Shown here: one piece after another, positions 42,272 through 51,537 of the stretch | How positions within the stretch are numbered: the first letter of the stretch is position 1 | Layout of the letters: every line of letters starts with the position of its first letter | Assembly: GCA_963696665.1 (NCBI GenBank) | Contig: CAVOLE010000013.1 | Span: 62,001 to 126,000, forward strand | Direction of reading: 5' to 3' | Length of the DNA stretch: 64,000 nucleotides | DNA from: Roseiarcus sp963696665 | Lineage (GTDB): Bacteria > Pseudomonadota > Alphaproteobacteria > Rhizobiales > Beijerinckiaceae | Program-made: the position numbers and the translations under genes | Notes under the pieces: generated by a model | Told to the model about the DNA's origin: nothing | The model's database searches: none | What the model saw: only the letters and a program-made list of their open reading frames with translations

Positions 42272-43675
42272 CTAGCGCCACTTCCTCACGTCGACGAAAC
42301 GGCCAGCGATCGCGGCGGCGGCGGCCATCGCCGGCGACACGAGATGGGTGCGGCCCTTATAGCCCTGCCGGCCCTCGAAATTGCGGTTCGAGGTCGAGGC
42401 GCAGCGTTCGCCGGGCGCAAGCTTGTCGGGATTCATGGCCAGGCACATCGAGCAGCCGGGCTCGCGCCACTCGAAGCCTGCGGCGAGGAAAATCTTGTCG
42501 AGGCCCTCGGCCTCGGCCTGCGCCTTGACCAGGCCCGATCCCGGCACGACCATCGCATTGACGCGCTCGCTGACCTTATGGCCGTTCACGATCGCCGCGG
42601 CGGCGCGCAGATCCTCGATGCGGCCATTGGTGCAGGAGCCGATGAAGACGCGGTCGATGGCGATCTCCGTCATCTTCTCCCCGCCCATGAGCCCCATATA
42701 GTCGAGCGCGCGCTTAATCGAAGCGCGCTTCTGCTCGGTCGGCGCATCCTCGATCCGCGGCACGGCCCCGAAGATCGGCGCGACGTCCTGGGGGCTCGTG
42801 CCCCAGGAGACGATCGGCGGCAGGTTGGCGGCGTCGAGCTTCACATCCGCGTCGAAACGCGCGTCCTCGTCGCTATTGAGCGTATCCCAGTGACGGCGCG
42901 CCTGGTCCCACAAAGCGCCCTTCGGCGATTTCGGACGGCCCTTGAGATAGGCGTAAGTCTTCTCGTCGGGCGCGATCATGCCGGCCCTCGCCCCGCCCTC
43001 GACCGACATGTTGCAGACCGTCATCCGGCCTTCCATCGAGAGGGACTCGATCGCCGAGCCGCAATATTCGATGACATGGCCGGTGCCGCCGGCGGTGCCG
43101 ATCTGGCCGATGATGGCGAGAATGATGTCCTTGGCGGTGACGCCCGGCGGAAGCGCGCCGTCGACCCTGACGCGCATGTTCTTGGCTTTGCTCTGGATCA
43201 GCGTCTGGGTGGCGAGCACATGCTCGACTTCGGACGTGCCGATGCCGTGGGCGAGCGCGCCGAAGGCGCCGTGGGTCGAGGTGTGGCTGTCGCCGCAGAC
43301 GATCGTCGTGCCCGGCAGCGTGAAGCCCTGCTCCGGCCCGATGATGTGCACGACGCCCTGCCTCGAATCGAACTCGTCGTAATATTCGATGCCGAACTCG
43401 CGCGCGTTCCTGGCCAGTTCCTCGACCTGCTGGCGGCTCTCCGGGTCGGCGATGCCGCCGCTGCGGTCGGTGGTCTGGATGTTGTGGTCGACGACGGCGA
43501 GCGTCTTCTGGGGCGCGCGCACCTTGCGCCCGGACAACCGCAAGCCCTCGAACGCCTGCGGGCTCGTGACTTCGTGGACGAGGTGCCGGTCGATGTAGAT
43601 GAGGCTGAGGCCGCCGTTTGTCTCCAAGACATGCTCGTCCCAGATCTTGTCGTATAACGTACGCGGCGTGGACAT
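42272..43675 (-). CDS. leuC: 3-isopropylmalate dehydratase large subunit
   Basis: A 467-residue aconitase-family enzyme of leucine synthesis. VVDHNIQTTDR, VVHIIGPEQGFTLPGTTIVCGDSHTSTHGAFG (first iron-sulfur Cys), FIGSCTNGRIEDL and EPGCSMCLAMN (the other two Cys of the 4Fe-4S cluster) are all present. The C-terminus VSPAMAAAAAIAGRFVDVR is typical of LeuC. It needs LeuD, which is not in this window, so leuCD are not adjacent here. The long plus-strand frame opposite is a shadow. Confidence 0.97.
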   Translation of the reverse strand: MSTPRTLYDKIWDEHVLETNGGLSLIYIDRHLVHEVTSPQAFEGLRLSGRKVRAPQKTLAVVDHNIQTTDRSGGIADPESRQQVEELARNAREFGIEYYDEFDSRQGVVHIIGPEQGFTLPGTTIVCGDSHTSTHGAFGALAHGIGTSEVEHVLATQTLIQSKAKNMRVRVDGALPPGVTAKDIILAIIGQIGTAGGTGHVIEYCGSAIESLSMEGRMTVCNMSVEGGARAGMIAPDEKTYAYLKGRPKSPKGALWDQARRHWDTLNSDEDARFDADVKLDAANLPPIVSWGTSPQDVAPIFGAVPRIEDAPTEQKRASIKRALDYMGLMGGEKMTEIAIDRVFIGSCTNGRIEDLRAAAAIVNGHKVSERVNAMVVPGSGLVKAQAEAEGLDKIFLAAGFEWREPGCSMCLAMNPDKLAPGERCASTSNRNFEGRQGYKGRTHLVSPAMAAAAAIAGRFVDVRKWR

Positions 43676-43725
43676 CTTGGTCTCCGGCGCCTCTTCAGCG
43701 CGAATGAGCGGGGAATTGCCGCTAT

Positions 43726-44331
43726 CTATGCCGGATGGGGCGCGTATGGAAGGGGAATCGCGCCTATGCCACCGCCGTTCAGATGAGCAAACCGCGCCAG
43801 CAGCCCATTCACATATTCCGGCGACGCATCACCGTTCGAGAACAGGATGCGGTAGCAGATCGGCGCGATCAGGATGTCGATCGCTTCGTCGACCGGGAAA
43901 CCGGCCTCGCCACGTTTGAGAGCGCGGTTGTTGAGGGTCTGCAGATGATGGGTCGTGTAGGCGCAACAGCGTCCGGCGGCGACATCGGATTCCTTTTCGG
44001 CCAGCACGTCGCGCAGCAACGCCCGCCCAACGGGAGAGGACATTTCTTCCGCATATTGCATGACGAAAGCGCGGAGGTCCCCCGCAACGGAGCCCGTGTC
44101 GTCCGGGTCGGCCACTGGGCGGAGCCGTTCGGCGGCGGCGTCGGCCAGCAATTGCGCGAGGTCGCCCCAGCGCCGATAGACCGTTGACGGCGTCACGCCC
44201 GCCCGTTCGGCGATCATCGGCACATTGATCTCGCTACGGCCGACCTCCTTGAGCAGGGCCTGCGTCGCCAGGTAAACCGCCTCCTGGATGCGGGCGCTTC
44301 GGCCGCCCTGTCGAACCATTTCGCGCGCCAT
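43726..44331 (-). CDS. TetR family transcriptional regulator
   Basis: A 201-residue TetR. The DNA-binding domain is RIQEAVYLATQALLKEVGRSEINVPMIAERAGVTPSTVYRRWGD, followed by a TetR_C-type ligand domain (VMQYAEEMSSPVGRALLRDV). It is divergent from the MFS gene at 44432; two inverted-repeat sites built on CTTAACGCAA lie in the 100-base gap. It is a likely drug- or metabolite-responsive repressor of the exporter. Confidence 0.92.
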   Translation of the reverse strand: MAREMVRQGGRSARIQEAVYLATQALLKEVGRSEINVPMIAERAGVTPSTVYRRWGDLAQLLADAAAERLRPVADPDDTGSVAGDLRAFVMQYAEEMSSPVGRALLRDVLAEKESDVAAGRCCAYTTHHLQTLNNRALKRGEAGFPVDEAIDILIAPICYRILFSNGDASPEYVNGLLARFAHLNGGGIGAIPLPYAPHPA

Positions 44332-44360
44332 TCGGCGCTCCTTGAAAGAGACGCGCGGGA

Positions 44361-44428
44361 CTTAACGCAAAGATATTGCATTAAGCCGACGCCATGCTAT
44401 GTTGCTTAACGCAATAACTTAGCGTTAG
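44361..44428. promoter_or_regulatory. Two CTTAACGCAA operator sites between TetR and MFS genes
   Basis: CTTAACGCAA-AGATA-TTGCATTAAG (44361-44385) is an inverted repeat with one mismatch. The same half-site CTTAACGCAA recurs at 44405 and is followed by GCGTTAG (44422-44428). TTGCAT and TATGTT (44376-44403, 16-base spacer) are a possible promoter for the MFS gene lying between the sites. Confidence 0.6.
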
Positions 44429-44431
44429 GCC

Positions 44432-45637
44432 ATGAAAATGTCCACCACCGCCATCATTGTTCGGGCCCCGCCGGTTTCGAAGTCAATCACCGCCATCTAT
44501 GCGACGGCCACGGCGATCACCGTCTCGGCTGTCTCGGCTGCGCCGACGCCGATCTACCGCCTCTATCGCGAGACGCTGGGCCTCACCCCGTTCGCGATCA
44601 CGTTCATCTTCGCCATCTATTCCTTCACGATGATCGGCGCTTTTCTGACGATCGCGCGGCTTTCGGACTATGTCGGCCGCAAGCCGATGATCCTCACGGC
44701 GCTTGGGCTCAACGCGGCTGCGCTTCTGCTTTTCTTTGTCGCTGGGTCCGCGGCCATGCTCGTCGCTGCGCGGGCCGTGCAAGGCGTCGCGACGGGCGTC
44801 GCGCTGGCGACGCTTGGCGCGCTCATTGTGGACACGGCGCCGCGATGGGCCGCGACGCTCAACAGCGCCACGGCGTTCCTGGGCCTCGCGCTCGGCGCGC
44901 TCATCTCGGGCGTGTTCGTCACCTTTGCCCCTTGGCCAACGCATCTGGTCTACGCCGTGCTGCTCGGCGTGACGCTGGCTGAGATGGTTATCCTCGCCTG
45001 GGTCGCCGAAACCACGTCGCGAAAGGCCGGCGCGTGGAGCGGAATTCGTCCCAAACTGACCGTGCCGGCGGCCGCGGCCGGCCCGATGGCGCGCTTGTTT
45101 CCGCTGACGCTCTCCGCCTGGGCGCTCGGCGGGTTCTACCTCTCTTTGATGCCCTCGCTCTTGATCGAGGCGACCGGGATTCGCTCGCCGCTTGTCGGCG
45201 CCGCGGTCGTCTCGGCGCTGATGCTCTCCGGCGGCCTTTCGTCCTTCGCGACGCGCGCGCTCGACGCTGGCAAGACGGTGCGCGTCTCGGCGGCGTTGCT
45301 CGCCGCTGGCGTCGTCGCCACCGTACTCGCCATTGCGGCCGGTTCGCCCATGGGCATGTTCTTCGGAACGGTCGTCGCGGGCTTGGGCTTCGGCGCATCC
45401 TATGGGGCGTCGCTGCGCGTGCTGCTGCCGCTCGCCTCCGCCCATGAGCGGGCCGGATTGCTCTCCGCCTATTTCGTTGAGAGCTATCTCGCCTTCGCGC
45501 TCGCGGCCATTGCCGCCGGCCTTGCCGCGCCCCGGTTCGGGCTCATGACGACGGCGCTCGTTTACGGTTCGGCGCTCGCGCTGAGCGCGCTCGTGACGCT
45601 CGCAGTGGAGACGCTTGCCGCCCGTCGACGAACGTGA
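44432..45637 (+). CDS. Major facilitator superfamily transporter
   Basis: A 401-residue transporter with twelve predicted helices. The inter-helix motif RLSDYVGRKPMIL, the GVATGVALATLGALI helix and the YGASLRVLLPLA segment are typical of drug-type MFS proteins. An extra segment at the start (MKMSTTAIIVRAPPVSK) leaves two possible starts, 44432 and 44438. Under control of the divergent TetR it is probably an efflux pump; the substrate is unknown. Confidence 0.88.
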   Translation: MKMSTTAIIVRAPPVSKSITAIYATATAITVSAVSAAPTPIYRLYRETLGLTPFAITFIFAIYSFTMIGAFLTIARLSDYVGRKPMILTALGLNAAALLLFFVAGSAAMLVAARAVQGVATGVALATLGALIVDTAPRWAATLNSATAFLGLALGALISGVFVTFAPWPTHLVYAVLLGVTLAEMVILAWVAETTSRKAGAWSGIRPKLTVPAAAAGPMARLFPLTLSAWALGGFYLSLMPSLLIEATGIRSPLVGAAVVSALMLSGGLSSFATRALDAGKTVRVSAALLAAGVVATVLAIAAGSPMGMFFGTVVAGLGFGASYGASLRVLLPLASAHERAGLLSAYFVESYLAFALAAIAAGLAAPRFGLMTTALVYGSALALSALVTLAVETLAARRRT

Positions 45638-45653
45638 GGAAGCGCGCTCGTGA

Positions 45654-46493
45654 TCAGCCGACCCGACGCCAAGGGGTCAGGAGCTGTTCGATCCTGCCCA
45701 CGACAAAGGTCAGCACCAGGGCAAGCGAGATGGCGCCGACCAGGGAGGCGAACACCTTCGGGATCGCATAGAGCGATCCGGCCTGGAAGATCGCATGGCC
45801 GAGCCCGACGGACGAGGACATGAACTCGCCCACGATCGCTCCGATGAGCGCAAACCCGACCGTGAGCTTGAGCCCGGCGAAGATGTCCGTAAGGCTGGCC
45901 GGGACCACGAGCTTGGAAAAGATTTGCGGCTTTCGCGCGCCAAGCGTGCGCAAGAGATTGATCTGGTCTGGATCAACCCCGATTGCGCCCTTGTAGGAGG
46001 TGACCAGTGCGACCACCACCACCGACAGGGTCGACATCGCGATCTTGGAGGCGAGACCGGTGCCGAACCAGATGATGATGATCGGCGCGAGCGCGATGAT
46101 GGGGATCGAACCGATCGCAATCACGAAAGGCTGCACCACCCGCGAGACGAACAGCGAATACCATAGAGAGAGACCGACAATGGTCCCGATCAGGTTGCCG
46201 ATCAGGAAGCCCAAAACGGTCTCGAGGCCCGTCACGCTGATGTCGCGCAGGAGGCTGCCGTCGAGGATCATCTTCCAGAGGAAGCTCCAGATCGCCGAGG
46301 GCGACCCGAACATGAAGGCCGACTGCTTGCTCCTGCCGGCCTCGTATTCCCAGAAAGCGAGAAAGGCGATCAGGATCAGCGCCTGGACCAAAAGCACGAG
46401 CGCGCTCCGGCGGAAGCGGCGAGCCCGGATCGCGCTTCGCAAGGGCGCTGCTACGACGGCGGCAGACGGGTCACGATCGGTTATGGCCGTCAT
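45654..46493 (-). CDS. ABC transporter permease, SsuC/TauC/nitrate type
   Basis: About 279 residues of the binding-protein-dependent permease family. SIPIIALAPIIIIWFGTGLASK is the hallmark region before the EAA-type loop, which reads LLRTLGARKPQIFSKLVVPASLTDIFAGLKLT. I choose the ATG giving MTAITDRDPS, with GGGAG 7 bases upstream and after the ATPase stop; upstream in-frame starts at 46523 and 46550 would overlap the ATPase gene. It forms an importer with the two preceding minus-strand genes. Confidence 0.9.
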   Translation of the reverse strand: MTAITDRDPSAAVVAAPLRSAIRARRFRRSALVLLVQALILIAFLAFWEYEAGRSKQSAFMFGSPSAIWSFLWKMILDGSLLRDISVTGLETVLGFLIGNLIGTIVGLSLWYSLFVSRVVQPFVIAIGSIPIIALAPIIIIWFGTGLASKIAMSTLSVVVVALVTSYKGAIGVDPDQINLLRTLGARKPQIFSKLVVPASLTDIFAGLKLTVGFALIGAIVGEFMSSSVGLGHAIFQAGSLYAIPKVFASLVGAISLALVLTFVVGRIEQLLTPWRRVG

Positions 46494-46506
46494 TCCGCGC
46501 TCCCGT

Positions 46507-47349
46507 TCAAGCGCGGCCGACATCGAGGTCGGACCAGATTTGTCGGACATAGTCGCTGAAGCCTGCGCTTTCTCGCGCGGCGATCATATCATCCGCGGGC
46601 GCATCGAGCTCGATGTCGTAAGCCGCCTTGAGCCTCGTCGGGCGATGGGTCAGCACCAGAACCCGGTCGGCCATCGACACCGCCTCCTCGATATCGTGGG
46701 TTATCAAGAGGACGGACTTTCCGCTGTCGCGGACAAGATTGACGGTGTCGCTCTCGATCAGGAGCTTGGTCTGGAAATCAAGCGCGGCAAATGGCTCATC
46801 AAGGAGCAGGACGTCCGGATCGTTCGCCAAAGTGCGGGCAAGCGCCACGCGCTGGCGCATTCCGCCCGAAAGGGTCGAAGGGTAATTGTCGGCGAAGCCG
46901 CGCAAGCCCAGCTGGTCAAGCAAGGCGCGCGCTCGCTCGTTCGCCTCGGTTCTCGGCGTGCGACGGATCTCCATGCCCAGTTTGACGTTGGCGATCGCGG
47001 TTCGCCAAGGCAGCAACAAGTCCTTCTGGAGCATATAGCCGACATTGGCGGCCGACCGGATTCCGCGCGCGCCGAGCTTTTGGCCATGCCAGCGAACTTC
47101 GCCCGCATCAGGCGGAATGAGGCCGCAGACCACGTTCAGGAGCGTGGTCTTTCCGCATCCCGACGGTCCCACAATGCTGACGATCTCGCCCTTGCCGAGC
47201 ACGAAGCTCAGATCGCCCACCACGGGCGTCATTTTGTCGGCCGAAAAAAAGCTTTTGGCGATGTGCTCGACGGCAAGCGGCGGCGGCCCTTGCGGTTGAG
47301 AACCGGAGTTCGAGACCGCGCCTGCGCCGCGAGCGATCGGCGTTTGCAT
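46507..47349 (-). CDS. ABC transporter ATP-binding protein, SsuB/TauB/nitrate type
   Basis: About 280 residues. Walker A is VGPSGCGKTTLL, the signature is LSGGMRQRVALAR, Walker B is VLLLDEPFAALD, and the H-loop lies in LLITHDIEEAV. The ATG overlaps the stop of the binding protein gene (TGATG). It powers import of the ligand bound by the 47349-48371 product. The family handles sulfonates, taurine, nitrate, bicarbonate or thiamine precursors; the substrate is not decided by this subunit. Confidence 0.92.
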   Translation of the reverse strand: MQTPIARGAGAVSNSGSQPQGPPPLAVEHIAKSFFSADKMTPVVGDLSFVLGKGEIVSIVGPSGCGKTTLLNVVCGLIPPDAGEVRWHGQKLGARGIRSAANVGYMLQKDLLLPWRTAIANVKLGMEIRRTPRTEANERARALLDQLGLRGFADNYPSTLSGGMRQRVALARTLANDPDVLLLDEPFAALDFQTKLLIESDTVNLVRDSGKSVLLITHDIEEAVSMADRVLVLTHRPTRLKAAYDIELDAPADDMIAARESAGFSDYVRQIWSDLDVGRA

Positions 47350-48371
47350 CAACCCGCTAACTTGACCGCCTTGTCGGCGAAGGAATTGTCGATCACCTCG
47401 TCGAACGACACGGTTCCCTTGATGTTGCCGAGATACTTCTGCATGTCCATGAGCGCCTTCCACGCATCGCGCTGGGTCACCACGGTCTGGGCGGGAATCT
47501 TGTATTTAAGTTCGGCGTCGATCGCGGCGTCCACGACGTCGCCGGGCAGGTCGGGAAACTCCGCCCTGGCCACCTGCTTGGAATAGGCCGGATCCGCGTA
47601 GGTCTTGCGTCCGGCTTCCTCGAAAGACGTGACGAGGGCCTGCACCATGTCGGGGTCCTTCTGGATGGTCGTCGGCAAGACCATGATGCCCGTATTGCAG
47701 AATGGCCCCACATAGTTCGAGAAGTCGAAGACGATCTTGGCGCCCTGGGCGACAGCCTGCGACACGCCCGGCTGGTAGGCGATGGCGATGTCGGCTTGGC
47801 CCGCAAGCATGGCGGCGATCTCGGTTCCCGGGCTGACAGGCACGATCGTGGCGTCCTCGCCTAGTTTCATGCCGTTGCTCTCGATCAAACGCTTGGTGAC
47901 GCTGTAATTGGTGTTCGGCTCGGGCGAGGTCGCGATCTTCATGCCCTTGAACTTCTTGGGATCGGTGAAGGGCTCGACGGTCTTCGACACGGCGAAATAA
48001 TGCGCGCGCTGGACGACCGTGCCGACAACGACGCCCGGACCGCCATTCTCGCGCGAGATCACCGCCATGGTGGCGTCGCCGATGGCGAAATCGGCGGAGC
48101 CGCCGAGCACCGCCGCGAAGGTCTGCGTGTCGCCGCCAGCCGCGCTGACCTGCATGTCCAGGCCATTTTTCTTGAACATGCCCGAATGCATGCCGACATA
48201 AAGATTGATGTAGCCGAGGTTGTGAACGGCTTCGCTGAACCGCACGGTCTTGAGATCGGCGGCAAGCGCTGGCCTTCCCAGAACCGACAGCGCCGCTCCG
48301 CCCAGCGCCGCGCTGGCAGTCCCTTTTAGGAAGCTGCGGCGGCTCGAATGTTTCGACGCATCGCGGATCAT
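47349..48371 (-). CDS. ABC transporter substrate-binding protein, NMT1/SsuA-like
   Basis: About 340 residues. A twin-arginine-type signal (SRRSFLKGTASAALGGAALSVLG) suggests Tat export. The mature chain KTVRFSEAVHNLGYINLYVGMHSGMFKKNG is typical of the NMT1/sulfonate group, with GGSADFAIGDATMA and AGQADIAIAYQPG as ligand-site landmarks. The ATG at 48371 is preferred over an upstream TTG. It heads an operon binding protein-ATPase-permease. The ligand is unknown. Confidence 0.88.
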   Translation of the reverse strand: MIRDASKHSSRRSFLKGTASAALGGAALSVLGRPALAADLKTVRFSEAVHNLGYINLYVGMHSGMFKKNGLDMQVSAAGGDTQTFAAVLGGSADFAIGDATMAVISRENGGPGVVVGTVVQRAHYFAVSKTVEPFTDPKKFKGMKIATSPEPNTNYSVTKRLIESNGMKLGEDATIVPVSPGTEIAAMLAGQADIAIAYQPGVSQAVAQGAKIVFDFSNYVGPFCNTGIMVLPTTIQKDPDMVQALVTSFEEAGRKTYADPAYSKQVARAEFPDLPGDVVDAAIDAELKYKIPAQTVVTQRDAWKALMDMQKYLGNIKGTVSFDEVIDNSFADKAVKLAG

Positions 48372-49038
48372 CCGTCGTACCCCCGTGTCGGCCAAACGAC
48401 CCGAGACGGGGCGCGCCGAGCAAGATTTTCCGTGTGATCCGGGGGCCGTTCAAGCGCGTTTATTAGGCCGCCTTTGCCTAAATCGTCCGCAAGAAGGAGG
48501 CGTTTGAATTGGCGCGCGGCGGGAACAAAAATCGGCCTCTCGGCAAGCCTGAAACAGCCCTATCGAGAAGGGTCCCACTGGCCCGCGAGCGAAACAATTC
48601 GCCCTCGACGCCCATCCCAGAATGGCGTCCTGCACAATTTCGCCTCAAGGAGCCGCACGATTCCTCATCACCGGCGGGGTTGGACGCAGTCCCCATAGCG
48701 AAATCGCGCGCAAGCGGCCTTTAAAGGTCGCCGACATTTACTTTGCGCGCGTTTCGCTCGACACTATCGGCTGATCGATCGACCTGCGGGGCCCGTCCGA
48801 GATCAGCAAAATGGTGGAGGATACGTTCGACGACAGCGCGCCCCGGGTTCGTCTTTTGCTCAAGCGGGCTCTTGGCGCCGCGTCTCCTTGGCCGCACTCG
48901 GTTGCGCCGCGCCGGAACGGTTTGCGCCAACTCGATCGTCGTGTCGGGAAGCTAAAGGTTGGCCAAGTTTTCGCATGAGGAGGCGAAGGCCGCTATCGAG
49001 AGCAATAGCCGCGGCATCGGCGGCCGGAGGAAACGGGA
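48372..49038. other. Intergenic region between two ABC transporter loci
   Basis: No gene seen on either strand; short frames here look like shadows. Promoters of the minus-strand importer and of the plus-strand orphan binding protein must lie here. The latter has a strong GGAGGAAACGGGA ribosome site just before its ATG. Confidence 0.4.
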
Positions 49039-50243
49039 ATGACGTTCAGAAAAACGCTCGGAATGGTTTCAGCGGCGCTCTTGGTCGCGCTTGCGCCGCT
49101 CGCGGCGCAGGCGGCGGACAAGGTCGTGATCGGCGACATCGACGATTTGTCCGGCGTCTATGCGGACGTGAACGGCCCGAGGGCGGTCGAGGGGATCAAG
49201 ATGGCGATCGCCGACTTCGGCGGCAGCGCGCTCGGCCAGCCGATCGAGTTCCTGACCGCAGACCACCAGAACAAGCCCGACATCGGCGCGAGCAAGTTCC
49301 GCGAATGGGCCGACACAAAGGGCCTGACAATGCTGCTCGGCGGCTCCAACACGGGCGTGAGCCTCGCCATGGCGCCAGTCGCCAAAGAAAGGAAAATTCC
49401 CTTCTTCGCGATCGGCGCAGCCGGCGCGTCTCTGACCGGCAAAGACTGCAACGCCTACATGATCCATTACGGCTACGACACGACGGCGCTCGCCAACGGC
49501 ACCGCCAAGACGATCGTCGATCAGGGCGGCAAGTCCTGGTTCTTCATCACGGCGGATTACGCGTTCGGCACGCAGCTCCAGCAGGCGGCGACCAAGGTTG
49601 TCGAAGCCGGCGGCGGCAAGGTCATCGGCGCGGTGAGAGTCCCCTCTCGACCTCGGACTTCTCCTCCTACCTGTTGCAGGCGCAGGGTTCCGGAGCGCAG
49701 GTGGTCGGCCTCGCCAACGCGGGCGCCGATTTCAGCAATTCGCTCAAAGCGGCGCATGAATTCGGCCTCACCGCTACGATGAAGCCCGCGGCGCTGCTCG
49801 CCTTCATCACCGACATCCACGCGATCGGCCTCGAGACGGCGCAGGGCCTCTACCTGACGGCAGGCTGGTACTGGGACCTCAACGACAAGAGCCGCGCCTT
49901 CGGCAAGCGCTTCCTCGACAAGACCGGCGCCATGCCGACCTTCAATCAGGCCGCCTATTATTCCGCGACGATGACCTATCTCAACGCCGTCAAAGCGGCC
50001 GGCACGACCAACGCAGACAAGGTGATGGACCAGTTGCGCAAGACCAAGGTCGACGACATGTTCACGAGCGACGAAATCATCCGCTCGGACGGACTGCTGC
50101 AGCACTCGATGTTCGTGATGCAGGTCAAGACGCCCGCGGAATCGAAAGGGCCGTGGGACTATTACAAGCTGGTCCGCACGATGTCGGGCGAGGAGGCCTA
50201 TGGATCGCTCGCCAACTCGGCGTGTCCGCTGGTCAAGAAATAG
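49039..50243 (+). pseudogene. ABC transporter substrate-binding protein (Peripla_BP_6), frameshifted, orphan
   Basis: A type I binding protein of about 400 residues split by a one-base loss near 49634-49646. The first part has a signal peptide (TLGMVSAALLVALAPLAAQA) and KVVIGDIDDLSGVYADVNGP, then runs to EAGGGKVIGAVR. The second continues SPLSTSDFSSYLLQAQGSGA, FNQAAYYSATMTYLNAV and QLRKTKVDDMFTSDE to the stop at 50243. It is LivK/urea-binding-like. No permease or ATPase is next to it, so it either serves another transporter or is a relic. The break lies near a CCCC run. Confidence 0.82.
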
Positions 50244-50307
50244 AAGCCGGAAAAAAGGGCGCGAGGCGCGCCTGCTCTCCGCAAGATAAGGCCGCCCCCT
50301 CACCCTT

Positions 50308-50370
50308 CCCTCTCCCCGCATAGGGCGTCCGGAAGGACGCCGTCTCTCGACGGGCTTTGCGGGGAGAGGG
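50308..50370. repeat. Composite REP: CCCTCTCCCCGCA arms around a foreign two-hairpin module
   Basis: Arms CCCTCTCCCCGCA (50308-50320) and TGCGGGGAGAGGG (50358-50370) belong to the same REP family as 22622-22649 and 23068-23095. The loop is replaced by GGGCGTCC/GGACGCC and CCGTC/GACGG hairpins (50323-50356), the reverse complement of the module in the TTGTAG elements at 28424 and 63223. Confidence 0.7.
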
Positions 50371-50422
50371 TTAATGCAATTCTCCTCCCGGCGAAGCCGG
50401 GCGTCCCGCGACGCGTCCCGGG

Positions 50423-50632
50423 TCAGTCGAGGCCGACCATCACATCGGTCGCCTTGATGACCGCGTGGGCTTTCTCGCCCTTCCTGAGCTTCAGTTCGTC
50501 GACGGCTTTGTTGGTGATCGACGCGGTGACCACCGCGCCTCCGCTGAGGTCGATGCGGACATGCGCGGTCGTCGCTCCCTTGGCGACGTCGACGATCGTC
50601 CCATGCAGCTTGTTGCGCGCGCTGATTTTCAT
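50423..50632 (-). CDS. mop: Molybdenum-pterin-binding protein (Mop/TOBE domain)
   Basis: A 69-residue single TOBE domain: MKISARNKLHGTIVDVAKGA, AHVRIDLSGGAVVTASITNKAVDEL and LRKGEKAHAVIKATDVMVGLD. GGAGGGG precedes the ATG. Mop proteins assemble into oligomers that bind molybdate or store it in the cytoplasm. It is divergent from modABC, and the shared gap holds a possible Mo-box (50670-50695). The same frame is open far upstream but is shadow there. Confidence 0.92.
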   Translation of the reverse strand: MKISARNKLHGTIVDVAKGATTAHVRIDLSGGAVVTASITNKAVDELKLRKGEKAHAVIKATDVMVGLD

Positions 50633-50669
50633 GCGTCCCCTCCACTGGGATTTGCTGAGTGATCCAGGT

Positions 50670-50695
50670 CGGGATATGTACCACGGCATATAGCG
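50670..50695. promoter_or_regulatory. Possible ModE-type Mo-box
   Basis: CGGGATATG (50670-50678) and CATATAGCG (50687-50695) form an inverted repeat with ATATG/CATAT arms separated by 8 bases. TATA-containing inverted repeats in the mod promoter region are the usual ModE/MopA targets. It lies between mop and modA, so one site could control both. No ModE gene is in view. Confidence 0.45.
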
Positions 50696-50765
50696 TGAGG
50701 CGAGCCCTCCCAGGGACGGGGAGCCAAGACCGCCTGCGCCAGTTCGCTGAGCATGGAGATCACCC

Positions 50766-51530
50766 ATGAAGCTGACCGCGCTTGCCGCCGCACTGGCGGC
50801 GTTTCTCACTTCGCTTGCGGCGCAGGCGCAAGCGGACGTGACGCATGTCGCCGTGGCCGCCAATTTCACCGAGCCGGCCAAAGAGATCGCCGCACTGTTC
50901 AAGCAGAAGACGGGACACGAGGCGGTGCTGAGCTTCGGCGCCACCGGCGCCCTCTTCACCCAGATCACCCATGGCGCGCCGTTCGAGGTCTTCCTCGCCG
51001 CTGACGACAGGCGCCCGAAGGCGGCGGTCGACGGCGGGTTCGCGGTCGCCGACAGCCTGTTCACCTACGCAGTCGGCAAGCTGGTGCTGTGGAGCAAGGT
51101 CGTCGATGTGACGAACGGCGAAGCGGCGCTCAAAGCAGGCAATTTCTCGAAGCTGTCGATCGCCAATCCCTTCGCGGCTCCTTACGGAACCGCAGCCGTC
51201 GAAACGATGAAGGCGCTCGGAGTCTACGACGCCCTGCAGCCGAAAATCGTTCAGGGCAACAGCATCGCGCAGGCGTTCCAGTTCGTCGACACGAGGAACG
51301 CGGAACTGGGCTTCGTCGCGCTGTCGCAACTGCATGGGGTCAGGGAAGGGACGCGGTGGGAGGTTCCGCCAAAACTTTACTCGCCGATCCGCCAGGACGC
51401 CGTGCTCTTGAAAACCGGAGCGAACAGCGAGGCGTCGAGAGCGTTCCTCGCCTTCCTGAAAGGTCCGGAAGCGCGCGCCATCATCGAGCAGTTCGGCTAC
51501 GCGCTAGAATTGGGCTTCGCCACCAAGTGA
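50766..51530 (+). CDS. modA: Molybdate ABC transporter substrate-binding protein
   Basis: A 254-residue ModA. The signal peptide ends SLAAQAQA and the mature chain starts DVTHVAVAANFTEPAKEIAALF. Ligand-site landmarks are SFGATGALFTQI, EVFLAADDRRP and SIANPFAAPYGTAA. ModA binds molybdate or tungstate in the periplasm and hands it to ModB. It is followed 7 bases on by modB. Confidence 0.94.
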   Translation: MKLTALAAALAAFLTSLAAQAQADVTHVAVAANFTEPAKEIAALFKQKTGHEAVLSFGATGALFTQITHGAPFEVFLAADDRRPKAAVDGGFAVADSLFTYAVGKLVLWSKVVDVTNGEAALKAGNFSKLSIANPFAAPYGTAAVETMKALGVYDALQPKIVQGNSIAQAFQFVDTRNAELGFVALSQLHGVREGTRWEVPPKLYSPIRQDAVLLKTGANSEASRAFLAFLKGPEARAIIEQFGYALELGFATK

Positions 51531-51537
51531 GTGCGAC

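Noticed and set aside
42263..43657. Plus-strand open frame of 464 codons opposite leuC
   Set aside because: The minus strand encodes complete LeuC with all cluster cysteines; the plus-strand translation is His/Arg/Asp-rich with no domains.
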